A stretch of DNA of 64,000 bases from an uncultured Lachnospiraceae bacterium (GCA_900551115.1 URUY01000022.1:1-64000), one strand, 5' to 3'; shown: positions 1 through 8,920, counted from the stretch's first letter. Notes: generated by a model from the sequence alone, not told the origin. Numbers and translations: made by a program.

Positions 1-215
1 TATTGTAAAAATTTGAGTAAAGCGGCAGAACTGCCTGAATGTGCGAAATGCACTTGTCATTTGATTACTCTCAGTAAAATTATTTTAAATCTCATAGTAA
101 CATTTGTCAACTGTGTTTTAAAAGTATTACAAACGCATTTTCGTTTGTTTTATATATCGTACAAGCATCGTAATGTGAATATAATGTAAAATTTAAAATT
201 TTTAAAATCATAAAA
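1..215. other. AT-rich gene-free left edge
   Basis: I see no convincing reading frame here. It holds a small inverted repeat at 129-148 (ACAAACG, loop of six, CGTTTGT, then TTTTATAT), which could be a weak plus-strand terminator of a gene left of the window. Positions 22-36 also contain a short GGCAG/CTGCC inverted repeat. Confidence 0.4.
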
Positions 216-250
216 GAAACAACCCAAATCCTTATGCTCTGAGTTGTTTC
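216..250 (-). terminator. Likely terminator of the TIR/SPFH operon
   Basis: Read on the minus strand, GAAACAAC (250-243) pairs with GTTGTTTC (223-216) and is followed by TTTTATG. It lies just after the stop codon of the membrane protein gene at 265. The loop is long (19 nt), so this is a moderate call. Confidence 0.5.
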
Positions 251-264
251 CATATCATTTCATA

Positions 265-957
265 TCACTTCAACATCTTACACTTCATATTTCTAACAAG
301 TACTTTATTTTTTATTTCATTAATTTGTAAAAGCCTCTCTGCTTCTGTTAATGTATCATACTCATTCTCTAACAGCATAAACCTTTCCATTATTTCATCC
401 TCAATAACAACTAATTCACCAGCACTCATAGGATCACTGAAACGAACTGTTTCAGCCAATTCCGACAATGCTTTTTCTACAGGAGGTGTATTTTCCTTCA
501 ACAGTACTGCTTTCAGTTCAACATTTAAAGCACCCAAGTAATTTCTTTTCTTTCGTACTTTTTCATCTATATTTGTAACAGCATTTTGGGCACTTATTGA
601 AGAAATAACCAGTATTGCGTAAATAGCTATTCCTATCACCTGTAAAATTATGGATACATTAAATATCTTCCATGGGATTATCATAAAAATAATACTTAGT
701 ACCATTTGTATTACTACATAGAAAATTCCTTCGACTAAAACCGGAAGTCCCAAAAAGATATCCTTTAGTCTGTTGTTTTTTCCACAAATAGACCATACCG
801 TAAAAAGAAAAAAAACATATGCTAACATTGTAAATAGATATGCTACCATAAATTGCCTGCCGCTATATCCTATCAAGCCAAATACTACTATGGTATATAT
901 TACAAAAACGATTCCGATGATAGCGCTTATCATCCATTTATTATCAATTTTCTTCAT
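265..957 (-). CDS. Hypothetical four-helix membrane protein of the TIR/SPFH module
   Basis: I do not recognise a named family. The 230-residue product has four hydrophobic segments in its first 125 residues (about 10-30, 38-58, 70-95 and 98-122). A hydrophilic, partly helical C-terminal half rich in Glu and Lys follows and should be cytoplasmic. A GGAGG site sits 6 nt before the ATG. It is the last gene of a three-gene minus-strand operon, 12 bp after the SPFH gene, and is followed by a hairpin. I infer that it works with the SPFH and TIR proteins, perhaps as the membrane anchor or effector of the set. Function is otherwise unknown. Confidence 0.75.
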   Translation of the reverse strand: MKKIDNKWMISAIIGIVFVIYTIVVFGLIGYSGRQFMVAYLFTMLAYVFFLFTVWSICGKNNRLKDIFLGLPVLVEGIFYVVIQMVLSIIFMIIPWKIFNVSIILQVIGIAIYAILVISSISAQNAVTNIDEKVRKKRNYLGALNVELKAVLLKENTPPVEKALSELAETVRFSDPMSAGELVVIEDEIMERFMLLENEYDTLTEAERLLQINEIKNKVLVRNMKCKMLK

Positions 958-969
958 TTTATACCTCCA

Positions 970-2175
970 TTAAATCATTGCAAGCAGTTTTTCTTTTTCT
1001 GCTTTCATTTCTTCCTCTGTTATCATTCCCGCTTCTTTAAGCATCTTCAGTTTTTGTATCTTCTGTTCAAAATCCGCCATACTGTTTCCCATTGTATTGT
1101 TTGTCTGTGATACCTGCTCTTTAGGGGCAACTGTTTCCTGCATTGTTTTGACTGTCATATCCGCTACCTTAAAACCAATTCCTCCACCAAGACCGGCCAT
1201 CATACCCATTCCCATTCCTACATTGGCAAATTCCCCCACAGCTTCATTTTGCACAAGTTTTTCTGCCACATCAAATCCTCGTTCATCCTGATAAGAATAA
1301 CCTTCTAAACGTCTCTTTTCCGCAACACCCTGAGCTTCCAAAATTGTTTTCTGCTTTTGAGTTTCCTGCTCAATCAAATCTACTTTCTGCTTTAATTGTG
1401 CTTCTGCCACATTCATATAAGATGCATAATGCAATTCTTTGAATCGTTGAAAATTTCTGTCCTCAGGTTTCTGAATTCTTGCAACTATAAACTTTTTCAG
1501 CGCAACACCATATTCCCAAAAATCTTCCTTTAATCTGCTCTGCAAATTCTCTGAAATTGCTTCTAATCTTTTATCCACAGTAAAAATACTGTTTTCCGGC
1601 TCACTCATCATTTCTGCCATGTAGGTTTTCACCCGCAAATTTAAGATTTCCCTAAAATAACTTACAAGTGCATGTTGATTTAATTCCGTCTTTGTTCCCA
1701 ACAGTTTAATCAATAATTTTCTTGAATCGGATACCTGCAAACGCATTTCACCGGATGCTCCAATAGATAATGGAAAATGATATACCGGATCCATATATTC
1801 GACCTGACTGTCTGTTCCCCACTTAACCGCCATCTGTTCTACCAAATTAATAAAATAAACCTCACAATGAAAAGGCGTTTCGCCATTTGTCCCCCAATTC
1901 ATTGCCTTTTTTATCAACGGAATATTCTGTGTTTCCAAGGTATGTCTGCCCGGTCCAAATAAATCTAATGCCTGACCGTTCATAAAAAAAAGGGCTTCCT
2001 GCGACTCATGTACAATTAACTGCGTCATAGTATTAAAATCTTCACAGGGATGCTTCCAAATAAATATACGATTTGTATCCTTTTCTTCGCTGTTGTTTGC
2101 TCTACTTTCCTCATCCGATGGTGCTTCATACTTAATGATTTGTGTAACTCCTTTGTTTTTTTCCAAAATACCCAT
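970..2175 (-). CDS. SPFH-domain (virion-core-like) protein with C-terminal SHOCT motif
   Basis: The N-terminal two thirds resemble the SPFH/band-7 group often named 'virion core protein' in Firmicutes (YdjI-like). The first ~100 residues contain the conserved region around FGPGRHTLET, followed by a long Gln/Glu-rich helix (about 250-300). A glycine- and methionine-rich stretch comes next. The last ~30 residues have the SHOCT pattern, a short helix pair with KLKMLKEAGMITEEEM. SPFH proteins usually form membrane-associated oligomeric cages; SHOCT is a small oligomerisation or tethering motif. AAGGAG lies 9 nt before the chosen ATG at 2175; an ATG two codons upstream (2181) is possible. It is sandwiched between the TIR gene and a membrane protein gene, which suggests one complex. 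Confidence 0.85.
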   Translation of the reverse strand: MGILEKNKGVTQIIKYEAPSDEESRANNSEEKDTNRIFIWKHPCEDFNTMTQLIVHESQEALFFMNGQALDLFGPGRHTLETQNIPLIKKAMNWGTNGETPFHCEVYFINLVEQMAVKWGTDSQVEYMDPVYHFPLSIGASGEMRLQVSDSRKLLIKLLGTKTELNQHALVSYFREILNLRVKTYMAEMMSEPENSIFTVDKRLEAISENLQSRLKEDFWEYGVALKKFIVARIQKPEDRNFQRFKELHYASYMNVAEAQLKQKVDLIEQETQKQKTILEAQGVAEKRRLEGYSYQDERGFDVAEKLVQNEAVGEFANVGMGMGMMAGLGGGIGFKVADMTVKTMQETVAPKEQVSQTNNTMGNSMADFEQKIQKLKMLKEAGMITEEEMKAEKEKLLAMI

Positions 2176-2229
2176 ATCCATTTTCTCCTTTGTTACTAAA
2201 CAATCTGTACTGTAAACAATTTTTATCCC

Positions 2230-4470
2230 CTATATGTCTGGTTCAAGTGCTTTCATAGAAAATACATTCTTCCCCGATGTATCTGTTCCCATATACATTG
2301 CAGTTATAACAGAACCAACCTTCAATACCTGTTTAGCACTTCTGATTCGTCTGCTACTAATCTGTGAAACAGGGATAACTCCACTCTCACCGCCTTCTAA
2401 ACTAATCGTCGCTCCCCATTCATCTACTTCCGTTACCTCAGCCTGCAATATACTTCCTTCCGTCAACGGACTTATTTTTTTTATCGTTTGTAGTTTTTCT
2501 CCGTCAATTTTTGCTACATTCATTTTTAATGTTATTTCCTGTTCTTTTTGAGATAAGTGTTGTAATGATTTTTGTATTTTCTCTACCTCTTCCTTAACCT
2601 TGACATACTTCGCCACCGCACTGTCATATAATCTTTTTGTTCTTGCCAGATCCTGACTTAAAGAATACCTTTCACCTTCGTTATACCCTTTCTGCCTTCT
2701 CTGCTCTGCACAAGTGCTTTTTAAGACATTTTTCTTTGTCACCATCCTATATGTAATAGCAATCGCTGCAATAAGACTGATTGCATTTGCCGGTCCAACG
2801 GATCTTCCTTGCGATGCAAATATCCCTATTGCAATAAATATGCCCCATGCTAAGACTATCCAAATATAACAGGATATTCTTTTTGCTTCATTTTCCGCTA
2901 TTGCTGTTTCCAAATCTGCCCCCAACCGTTCATTTTCCTCACATAACATTTGTGACTTTTCATATTGCCCTTTGGCAGCGCTATACTCCTGCTCTGCCTT
3001 CTTAATATTTTTTCCTTCAAGAATCTCTTTCTGCTTTTTTATCTCCTGCCTTATTGCTTCCACAGTCTTCTTGTCTTCTTCATACTGTATCTGCATATTC
3101 TGTGTTCTTTCCAAAAGAGGTCCCCATTTATCCTTATTATTATCACTTATCCAAAACTGTCTAATCAAGTCAAGCTGGGCAGTATAATCTTTTTCTTCCC
3201 CCTTTTCAACAGCTTTTGCGCACTCCTCATAACAAAATTCTTCATTCCTTTGTCTCAATTCTTGAAGTGTTTTTGCATATTCCTTATCTGCATATTTCTG
3301 CGCATTTACAAAATAATAACTGTTGGAAATATTTCTCGGAACAAGCGCAACGGCTTCTTCCTTTCGAAGTATTTTTCCATAGTTTTTAATGCATTCAATT
3401 CTTAGCTGTGCCATATATACTTTTGGTTCATCAATTTTTATATCTAACACTTTCTCGCAATACTCCTGTGCCTTATTAACATCACCTACCTCCAAAAAGG
3501 CTTCTATTCTTTTCAGCAAATTTTCTATATTAGTCACTCCATAATGTTCTCTCTGCTTATCAAGTACAGCACCACCTTTTTCTTTGGCAAACACCTTCTC
3601 TAACCCATGCAGCAAATCCTGCATGAATCCAATTTTTCCCATATCCTGTGCCTGTAAATGTAAAAGTTCGTCCGGTAAATCATAAGGATCCATATCGCGA
3701 CAAACCGGTATCAGTATCTTATCTGTATTTTCCTTCATCATGCCCAAAAAACGTGACCACTCATTCTTTACCCATACCGCATTAAAATAATCTTTATTTG
3801 TTCCTATTACTAACATTACCCTTGCACTGCTTAACGCCGCATAAATATAGGGTTCATACCCACCTACTATATTTTCCAGCGAAACACGCGCAAAAAAAAC
3901 TCTGTATCCTTCTCTTGTCAAGTGCTGATAAATATCCTGTGCCATAACACTATCCATGGTACGTCTTCCTTGCTCGTTGCTCTCCTTATAGCATATAAAA
4001 ATATCATAAGCCGCCTCTTTTTCAGAAATAGCCAGAATATCTCTTTGAATCTGCTCCAGTTTTTTTGCTTCCTCTTCATAAAGTTTTCCTGCTTCTATAC
4101 CGGCATATCGAATAGCAGCTTTATAATCTTCATCAGCTAAAATAGATTTATTTATAGTTCTGTTGCATGTAGGCATCCACTCTTTGGTTGCCGGATCTTT
4201 TACATATTCAACACCATATTTACACAGTAATAGAGACCAGTATGCCTCTGCATCCTCGCCGTCTTCACTTAAAATAGTTTCATATATACCCATTGCTTTG
4301 TCATACTCATTATTGCGTCTGAAATGACTGGCTCTATCATATAAATTTAATCTTCTTTCATCATCCATTTTAGGTAATGTCTGCGTTCTGCCGCAGTAAC
4401 TGCAAACTGCGACCTTATCTCCAGCATTTACCTCTAACTCCCCGCCACATATTTTACATTTCAGTATCAT
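2230..4470 (-). CDS. Zinc-ribbon / TIR / S1-domain membrane protein
   Basis: A multidomain protein of 746 residues. A zinc ribbon (CKIC at 5-8, CSYC at 23-26) is followed by a short TPR-like helical region (40-150) and a TIR domain (about 154-285). The TIR starts YDIFICYKES and has W-V-K-N-E-W near 233-238, so Glu237 sits where NAD-cleaving TIR domains keep their catalytic Glu. Coiled-coil segments flank two transmembrane helices (about 534-551 and 561-577). The last ~75 residues look like an S1/OB RNA-binding domain (VDEWGATISL, GVIPVSQIS). The start at 4470 is chosen because AGGAGG (4479-4484) lies 8 nt upstream; a longer frame from 4500 would overlap the operator repeat. TIR plus membrane plus S1 is unusual. 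By analogy with bacterial TIR immune proteins I infer a stress or phage sensor, not proven. Confidence 0.85.
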   Translation of the reverse strand: MILKCKICGGELEVNAGDKVAVCSYCGRTQTLPKMDDERRLNLYDRASHFRRNNEYDKAMGIYETILSEDGEDAEAYWSLLLCKYGVEYVKDPATKEWMPTCNRTINKSILADEDYKAAIRYAGIEAGKLYEEEAKKLEQIQRDILAISEKEAAYDIFICYKESNEQGRRTMDSVMAQDIYQHLTREGYRVFFARVSLENIVGGYEPYIYAALSSARVMLVIGTNKDYFNAVWVKNEWSRFLGMMKENTDKILIPVCRDMDPYDLPDELLHLQAQDMGKIGFMQDLLHGLEKVFAKEKGGAVLDKQREHYGVTNIENLLKRIEAFLEVGDVNKAQEYCEKVLDIKIDEPKVYMAQLRIECIKNYGKILRKEEAVALVPRNISNSYYFVNAQKYADKEYAKTLQELRQRNEEFCYEECAKAVEKGEEKDYTAQLDLIRQFWISDNNKDKWGPLLERTQNMQIQYEEDKKTVEAIRQEIKKQKEILEGKNIKKAEQEYSAAKGQYEKSQMLCEENERLGADLETAIAENEAKRISCYIWIVLAWGIFIAIGIFASQGRSVGPANAISLIAAIAITYRMVTKKNVLKSTCAEQRRQKGYNEGERYSLSQDLARTKRLYDSAVAKYVKVKEEVEKIQKSLQHLSQKEQEITLKMNVAKIDGEKLQTIKKISPLTEGSILQAEVTEVDEWGATISLEGGESGVIPVSQISSRRIRSAKQVLKVGSVITAMYMGTDTSGKNVFSMKALEPDI

Positions 4471-4497
4471 CCTATGTTCCTCCTCGTATGTATTAAT

Positions 4498-4539
4498 CAT
4501 TTACGGTTAATATTAATATATACCATTTACGGTTAATAT
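4498..4539. repeat. Two direct copies of a 16-bp operator-like repeat
   Basis: CATTTACGGTTAATAT occurs at 4498-4513 and again at 4524-4539, 26 bp apart start to start. In the minus-strand promoter the distal copy fills the -35/-10 spacer and the proximal copy covers the expected transcription start. This geometry suits a repressor-binding site, most simply for the divergent XRE-type protein. Confidence 0.75.
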
Positions 4540-4543
4540 ACAA
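4515..4543 (-). promoter_or_regulatory. Promoter of the TIR/SPFH operon
   Basis: Read on the minus strand, TTGTAT (4543-4538) and TATATT (4520-4515) are 17 bp apart. The start codon at 4470 is about 37 nt downstream of the predicted transcription start. The spacer holds one of the two operator-like repeats. Confidence 0.6.
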
Positions 4544-4581
4544 GTAAGAACAGAATAAACACAAGGAAGTAAAACGACAAT

Positions 4582-4779
4582 ATGATTGTATTTGACCGCC
4601 TTTGGGAAACCATGAAAGAAAAAGGCATTACGCAATACAAGCTCATTACCTGTTACGGAATAAGTCCCGCACAAATAACCCGCTTAAAGCGTAATGCCAA
4701 TATAAACACGCATACTATAAATATGCTTTGTGAAATTTTAGATTGCAAAGTAGAAGATATTATGGAATATACTAATTAA
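4582..4779 (+). CDS. Small XRE/Cro-type helix-turn-helix regulator
   Basis: The 65-residue product is a bare Cro/C1-type HTH of the HTH_26 kind. It has an N-terminal helix, then GITQYKLITCYGISPAQITRL-like recognition helices (about 14-35) and the typical C-terminal ILDCKVEDIMEY, where such proteins decide 'cell density of repressor'-type regulation. There is no sensor domain. It is divergent from the TIR operon, and the 82 bp upstream of its start contain both operator-like repeats, so I infer that it represses the operon and probably itself. AAGGAAG lies 12 nt before the ATG, a weak spacing. Its 3' end overlaps the convergent chemoreceptor gene by 8 bp. Confidence 0.85.
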   Translation: MIVFDRLWETMKEKGITQYKLITCYGISPAQITRLKRNANINTHTINMLCEILDCKVEDIMEYTN

Positions 4780-6133
4780 TGCTCTCTCCGCTTTGTCCTA
4801 TTTCCTCTGACAGCTTCTCTGCCTCATCCATCTTGCGAAGCAGTGCTTCTGACAGAGCCCCTGCCTCTTCACACAGGTCTGCTGCCTTCTGCCTGTCCTG
4901 CCTATGAATGGCTTCTAATACCTTCTCTCCCATTGCGTGAAATTTCTTATGCTCTGCACCGATTTCCTTCCAAAGGGGAGCCAGCTTCTGATTTTCTACC
5001 TCAAATACATTGTAAAAATGACCGAATGCACAGCGTTCGCCGTTTGTCTGCAGAGGCGCCGCCTCCATCCTGTCCACCATTGCCTCTAAGCTTTTTGTCC
5101 ATGCAATATGAGCCTTTTTTGCTTTTTCTATGGTTTCCACGATTTCGCCGGCACTTATCTTTCTGCCGCCCGTGCGCAGATGTACAAACAGATTTTTTGC
5201 CGCACCGGAAAGCATTTCATCAATTTTTCCTACCTTGTCAGCGCATTCTGTATTGGCTTTTGTGCTGTCTGCAATCTTTAATGCCATTTCCGTTAAGCGC
5301 TGGGCATCTTCACTGTTCTGTTCCATAGCTTTGTCAATTTCACCGGTTGCCTGCGTTATGTTCTGTATGGATTCATTGACGCAGCCAACCTCTTTGACCA
5401 CATCATTCAGCATGGAAATATTTTCCGATACGGAGCTGTCTACTATTTCCAGCTTCTTTCCCATTGCATCGGTAGAGCTTAACGCTCTTGCCAGGCTGGC
5501 TTTACTCCGGGCTGCTGCCTCTTTGACCTGTTCCACAAAGGAGCGCATATCTTCCAGATATAATTTGGTATCGTCAGCCAGCTTTCTGACTTCTTCTGCC
5601 ACTACAACAAAGCCTTTGCCATGTTCTCCGGCTCTTGCTGCCTCTATAGAAGCATTCAACGCCAGCAGATTGGTCTGATTGGCAATCCCCTGTACATTCC
5701 CTACTATCTTATCAATTTCTGCAGTCAGATTCACAAGCTGTGCAATACTGTCGCTCATATTTTGGGAATCACTGATTACTTCCGCCTTAAGCCTTCCCGT
5801 TTCATTCAAAAGCACCTTACTGTCCGCATTCTGACCGGCCAGTTTCTTTGCCGTTTCCGTAACTGCATGTAATGCTTTTGCTGCCGTTTCTACCGTCTGG
5901 TTCACCTGATTCATGCTGGCTGTCGTTTCTTCCACAACCGACAGATTGGCTTCACTCACATCCCGCATAGTCTGCGTATACTCCGAAAGCCTCCTTGTCA
6001 CGTGCCCAAGCTGCACATCAAAGCTGCTCAGTGTGCTGGTCGTGTTAATCAGCCCTTCCGTTTCCCGTGCAATATCATCAAATACCGTATTGCTTTCTTC
6101 CTTTACCGAAACCTTTTTCTTCATCTTCAGCAT
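4772..6133 (-). CDS. Soluble methyl-accepting chemotaxis protein with CZB zinc-binding domain
   Basis: A cytoplasmic chemoreceptor: there is no signal sequence or transmembrane helix. The centre holds the conserved MCP hairpin tip (NQTNLLALNASIEAARAGE). The C-terminal ~120 residues form a chemoreceptor zinc-binding (CZB) domain with the expected His (AHIAW), Cys (CAFGHFY) and His (HKKFH) ligands. CZB receptors are known to respond to zinc availability or oxidants such as hypochlorous acid by signalling through CheA/CheW. I start at 6133 because GGGAG lies 9 nt upstream; an ATG at 6190 would add 19 residues without a good binding site. No other che genes are in the window except a second receptor at 50.3 kb. 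Confidence 0.9.
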   Translation of the reverse strand: MLKMKKKVSVKEESNTVFDDIARETEGLINTTSTLSSFDVQLGHVTRRLSEYTQTMRDVSEANLSVVEETTASMNQVNQTVETAAKALHAVTETAKKLAGQNADSKVLLNETGRLKAEVISDSQNMSDSIAQLVNLTAEIDKIVGNVQGIANQTNLLALNASIEAARAGEHGKGFVVVAEEVRKLADDTKLYLEDMRSFVEQVKEAAARSKASLARALSSTDAMGKKLEIVDSSVSENISMLNDVVKEVGCVNESIQNITQATGEIDKAMEQNSEDAQRLTEMALKIADSTKANTECADKVGKIDEMLSGAAKNLFVHLRTGGRKISAGEIVETIEKAKKAHIAWTKSLEAMVDRMEAAPLQTNGERCAFGHFYNVFEVENQKLAPLWKEIGAEHKKFHAMGEKVLEAIHRQDRQKAADLCEEAGALSEALLRKMDEAEKLSEEIGQSGESIN

Positions 6134-6240
6134 TTCTATCTTCTCCCTGTCTGCCTGTATTTTCCATGTACAAATTCCCATTTTAACCATATCAACATTT
6201 CTATCTTACCAAATTATTCATATAAAAGATAGGGGCAGTA

Positions 6241-6249
6241 TGCTATAAT
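6241..6249 (+). promoter_or_regulatory. Extended -10 promoter of rarA
   Basis: TGCTATAAT at 6241-6249 is a perfect extended -10 (TGnTATAAT), 39 bp before the rarA start. No good -35 is visible, which extended -10 promoters tolerate. Confidence 0.6.
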
Positions 6250-6288
6250 AAGGTATATTTTCAAAATGTTTTTACAGAAGGAGTGCCT

Positions 6289-7626
6289 ATGGACCAGCTT
6301 TCTCTTTTTGATTTCCCAAATGATTCTGTCCCTGCCCAGACGCCGTTAGCAGACCGCCTGCGCCCCCGGGAATTAACAGACTATATCGGTCAGGAACACC
6401 TGTTAGGCCAGGGAAAAGTACTTTTCCAGATGCTTGCCCGCGACCAGATTGCCTCCATGATATTCTGGGGACCTCCCGGCGTAGGCAAGACAACCCTTGC
6501 CCGGATTATTGCCGGAAAGACAAAATCCCGCTTTATCAACTTCAGCGCCGTCACCAGCGGCATCAAGGAAATAAAAGAGATTATGAAGCAGGCAGAGGAT
6601 AACCGTCTGTGCGGTATCCGCACACTGGTTTTTGTGGATGAAATACATCGCTTTAACAAGGCCCAGCAGGATGCCTTTCTTCCTTATGTAGAAAAAGGCA
6701 GCATCACGTTAATCGGCGCCACCACGGAAAATCCTTCTTTTGAAATCAATGCCGCACTTTTATCCCGTCTGAAGGTCTTTGTCCTAAAGCCTTTAACTGC
6801 AAAAGACCTGACAGAGCTGCTCACTCACGCACTGACGGATAAGCGCGGCTTCGGCAACAGTACCATTCACATAAAAGAAGAAATGCTCTCTTCCATAGCT
6901 GCCTTTGCAAACGGAGACGCCCGTATCGCCCTGAATACGTTGGAAATGATTATCTTAAACGGAGAGATACAATCCGATGGCTCTATCACTGTTACAAACG
7001 ATACTCTTGAGCAGTGTTTGGGCAAAAAGGCGCTTCTCTACGATAAAAAGGGCGAGGAACACTACAATCTGATTTCTGCTCTTCATAAATCTATGCGCAA
7101 CAGCGATCCTGACGCCGCCGTCTACTGGCTTGCCCGTATGCTGGAAGCCGGAGAAGACCCGCTTTTTATAGCAAGAAGGCTGATTCGGTTTGCCAGCGAG
7201 GATATCGGTCTGGCTGACAGCAAGGCGCTCCAGATTGCAGTTGCCGCCTATCAGGCCTGCCACTTTAACGGCATGCCGGAATGCAATATAAATCTGGCGC
7301 AGGCTGTTATCTATCTTTCTCTTGCCCCTCGTTCCAATGCCGTATATACAGCCTACGAGGACGCCAGAAAGGATGCTCTTACCATGCTTTCGGAACCTGT
7401 TCCCCTCGTTATCCGCAATGCACCCACCACGCTTATGAACGACCTGCATTATGGTGAAGGCTATGTCTATGCCCATGATACTAAGGAAAAAATGGCTCAT
7501 ATGACCTGCCTGCCGGAAAGCCTGAAGGAGAAACGGTATTATCTGCCTACCGGGGAAGGAAACGAAGGTATATTTAAAGAACGTCTTCAGAAAAGCAGGG
7601 CATTTAGGCTTGACGATTCCCTGTAA
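6289..7626 (+). CDS. rarA: Replication-associated recombination ATPase RarA (MgsA)
   Basis: A AAA+ ATPase of 445 residues acting at stalled replication forks, related to clamp loaders and RuvB. The N-terminus starts MDQLSLFDF, a clamp-binding-like segment, then RPRELTDYIGQEHLLG. Walker A is GPPGVGKTT, Walker B is FVDEIHR, and sensor 1 is GATTENPSFE. The C-terminal half contains the helical lid and MgsA tetramerisation region (ASEDIGLADSKAL, LPESLKEKRYYLPT). AGAAGGAG lies 5 nt before the ATG at 6289, which is preferred to an in-frame GTG at 6283. It is divergent from the CZB receptor and its 3' end overlaps the convergent M23 gene by 40 bp. Confidence 0.97.
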   Translation: MDQLSLFDFPNDSVPAQTPLADRLRPRELTDYIGQEHLLGQGKVLFQMLARDQIASMIFWGPPGVGKTTLARIIAGKTKSRFINFSAVTSGIKEIKEIMKQAEDNRLCGIRTLVFVDEIHRFNKAQQDAFLPYVEKGSITLIGATTENPSFEINAALLSRLKVFVLKPLTAKDLTELLTHALTDKRGFGNSTIHIKEEMLSSIAAFANGDARIALNTLEMIILNGEIQSDGSITVTNDTLEQCLGKKALLYDKKGEEHYNLISALHKSMRNSDPDAAVYWLARMLEAGEDPLFIARRLIRFASEDIGLADSKALQIAVAAYQACHFNGMPECNINLAQAVIYLSLAPRSNAVYTAYEDARKDALTMLSEPVPLVIRNAPTTLMNDLHYGEGYVYAHDTKEKMAHMTCLPESLKEKRYYLPTGEGNEGIFKERLQKSRAFRLDDSL

Positions 7627-8720
7627 GACTCTACCGCCGGGTCTTTCATCTCACGGACCCGGTGCCATTCTCTGGTTCCCTCTACCTTGGCTGCTTCGCT
7701 GCGGTGCTTGTAAAGGAATCGGGTCAGCGGATATACATCTATCCATATTTCATTATTCCCTTCTTTCTGGGACTCGTCAAAAATAAGCTGCATCCCCCAG
7801 TGCAGATGCGTCACTTCTATATTATTGACATTTTCCTTGGTACTGTATCCCGTATGACCCATATAGCCGATAACATCTCCTGCCGTTACCACACTGCCCT
7901 CTGCAAGGCCTTCGGCATAAGGATAGTTCTGACGCATATGGGCGTAATAGTAATAACGTCTTCCGTCAAAGCTGCGGATACCGATACGCCAGCCGCCGTA
8001 CTGATTCCAGCCTATCGCTTCTATATATCCCGACTCCACCGCAATAATGGGTGTTCCCACCTGTCCCATCATGTCATGTCCCAAATGCTGCCTCTTGTAG
8101 CCATAGCTCCTGCTGGAGCCAAAATCAGCATAATGGCTGTACTCAAAGCCCTTGGCAATAGGCGAATAGGCTTTCAGTCCGTATACTCTGGTAAAGCTTT
8201 TATTGCCGCTCTCGTCCTCTTCTTCTATTTCATATTCTCCTACCATACCTCCAAGCACCGCCCGGTACGCCTCTTCATAATAGTCGTAATAGGTCATATC
8301 CTTTGTCATATCTTCCATGGTACAGCCCTCTTCAATCAGCTGTTCTGCCAGCTTTGTCATATCCTTTGAAAGCTTCTTGCCGTTTCCCGAAAAATTGCCG
8401 CCATAACGCGCCCCCAGATAGGCCAGCATTTCCACCCAATCTATATGCACCTCTTTTCCCCAGGTATTCACATCCCACTCATATGCTTTGCAGAGAGCCT
8501 CATAACTCACATCAAAGTCTACCCACTTTATGTAGCCTTCACTGACAGCCTCCCTTGCCCACTCATTGCTTTCCGCCATATATTGTTCCACCTGCACGGT
8601 GTCTGAGCCTGTACTGCTCCCCGGCTTTTCGCTGCATAGAATACCTGCAAAAGCCGTAAGGCACAAAACCGCTTCCGCAGCAATTGCCATTCTCCATTTC
8701 CTGATTTGATTTTCGTGCAT
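7587..8720 (-). CDS. Secreted or membrane-anchored M23 metallopeptidase
   Basis: A probable peptidoglycan endopeptidase of 377 residues. Residues about 9-30 form a signal anchor; Cys30 follows a hydrophobic stretch but the lipobox is not canonical. A helical middle region (50-200) leads into the LytM/M23 domain. The zinc ligands are visible as the HxxxD-type HLGHDMMG and the HLHWG (HxH) motif, with the third region at YYAHMRQ. It therefore looks catalytically complete. GGGGAG precedes the ATG. Its last 40 bp overlap the end of rarA on the other strand, so the two are convergent without a terminator between them. Confidence 0.92.
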   Translation of the reverse strand: MHENQIRKWRMAIAAEAVLCLTAFAGILCSEKPGSSTGSDTVQVEQYMAESNEWAREAVSEGYIKWVDFDVSYEALCKAYEWDVNTWGKEVHIDWVEMLAYLGARYGGNFSGNGKKLSKDMTKLAEQLIEEGCTMEDMTKDMTYYDYYEEAYRAVLGGMVGEYEIEEEDESGNKSFTRVYGLKAYSPIAKGFEYSHYADFGSSRSYGYKRQHLGHDMMGQVGTPIIAVESGYIEAIGWNQYGGWRIGIRSFDGRRYYYYAHMRQNYPYAEGLAEGSVVTAGDVIGYMGHTGYSTKENVNNIEVTHLHWGMQLIFDESQKEGNNEIWIDVYPLTRFLYKHRSEAAKVEGTREWHRVREMKDPAVESYRESSSLNALLF

Positions 8721-8920
8721 TCCACTCCCCTCTGCCCGGCTGCCGCCAACTGCACCGGTCTTGCCAGTCTATACCATTTTCACACAAGGCAATCCTACCG
8801 CCTGCCGGATATTTCACATCATCTGCCAATCCAATATATGAACATGCACGGTATTTTATTACAAAGTGCAAGACGCATCCTTATTTCTACCATGCCTCAA
8901 ACACAGGTGATTTTTTACAG

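Noticed and set aside
4471..4500. N-terminal extension of the TIR protein from an ATG at 4500
   Set aside because: It lacks a ribosome binding site, overlaps the operator repeat and begins near the expected transcription start. The ATG at 4470 has AGGAGG at ideal spacing.
6955..7500. 181-residue minus-strand frame opposite rarA
   Set aside because: A shadow of the RarA reading frame, with no family features of its own.
7662..8369. 235-residue plus-strand frame opposite the M23 peptidase
   Set aside because: No ribosome binding site or family features; the opposite strand carries a clear zinc peptidase with all motifs.
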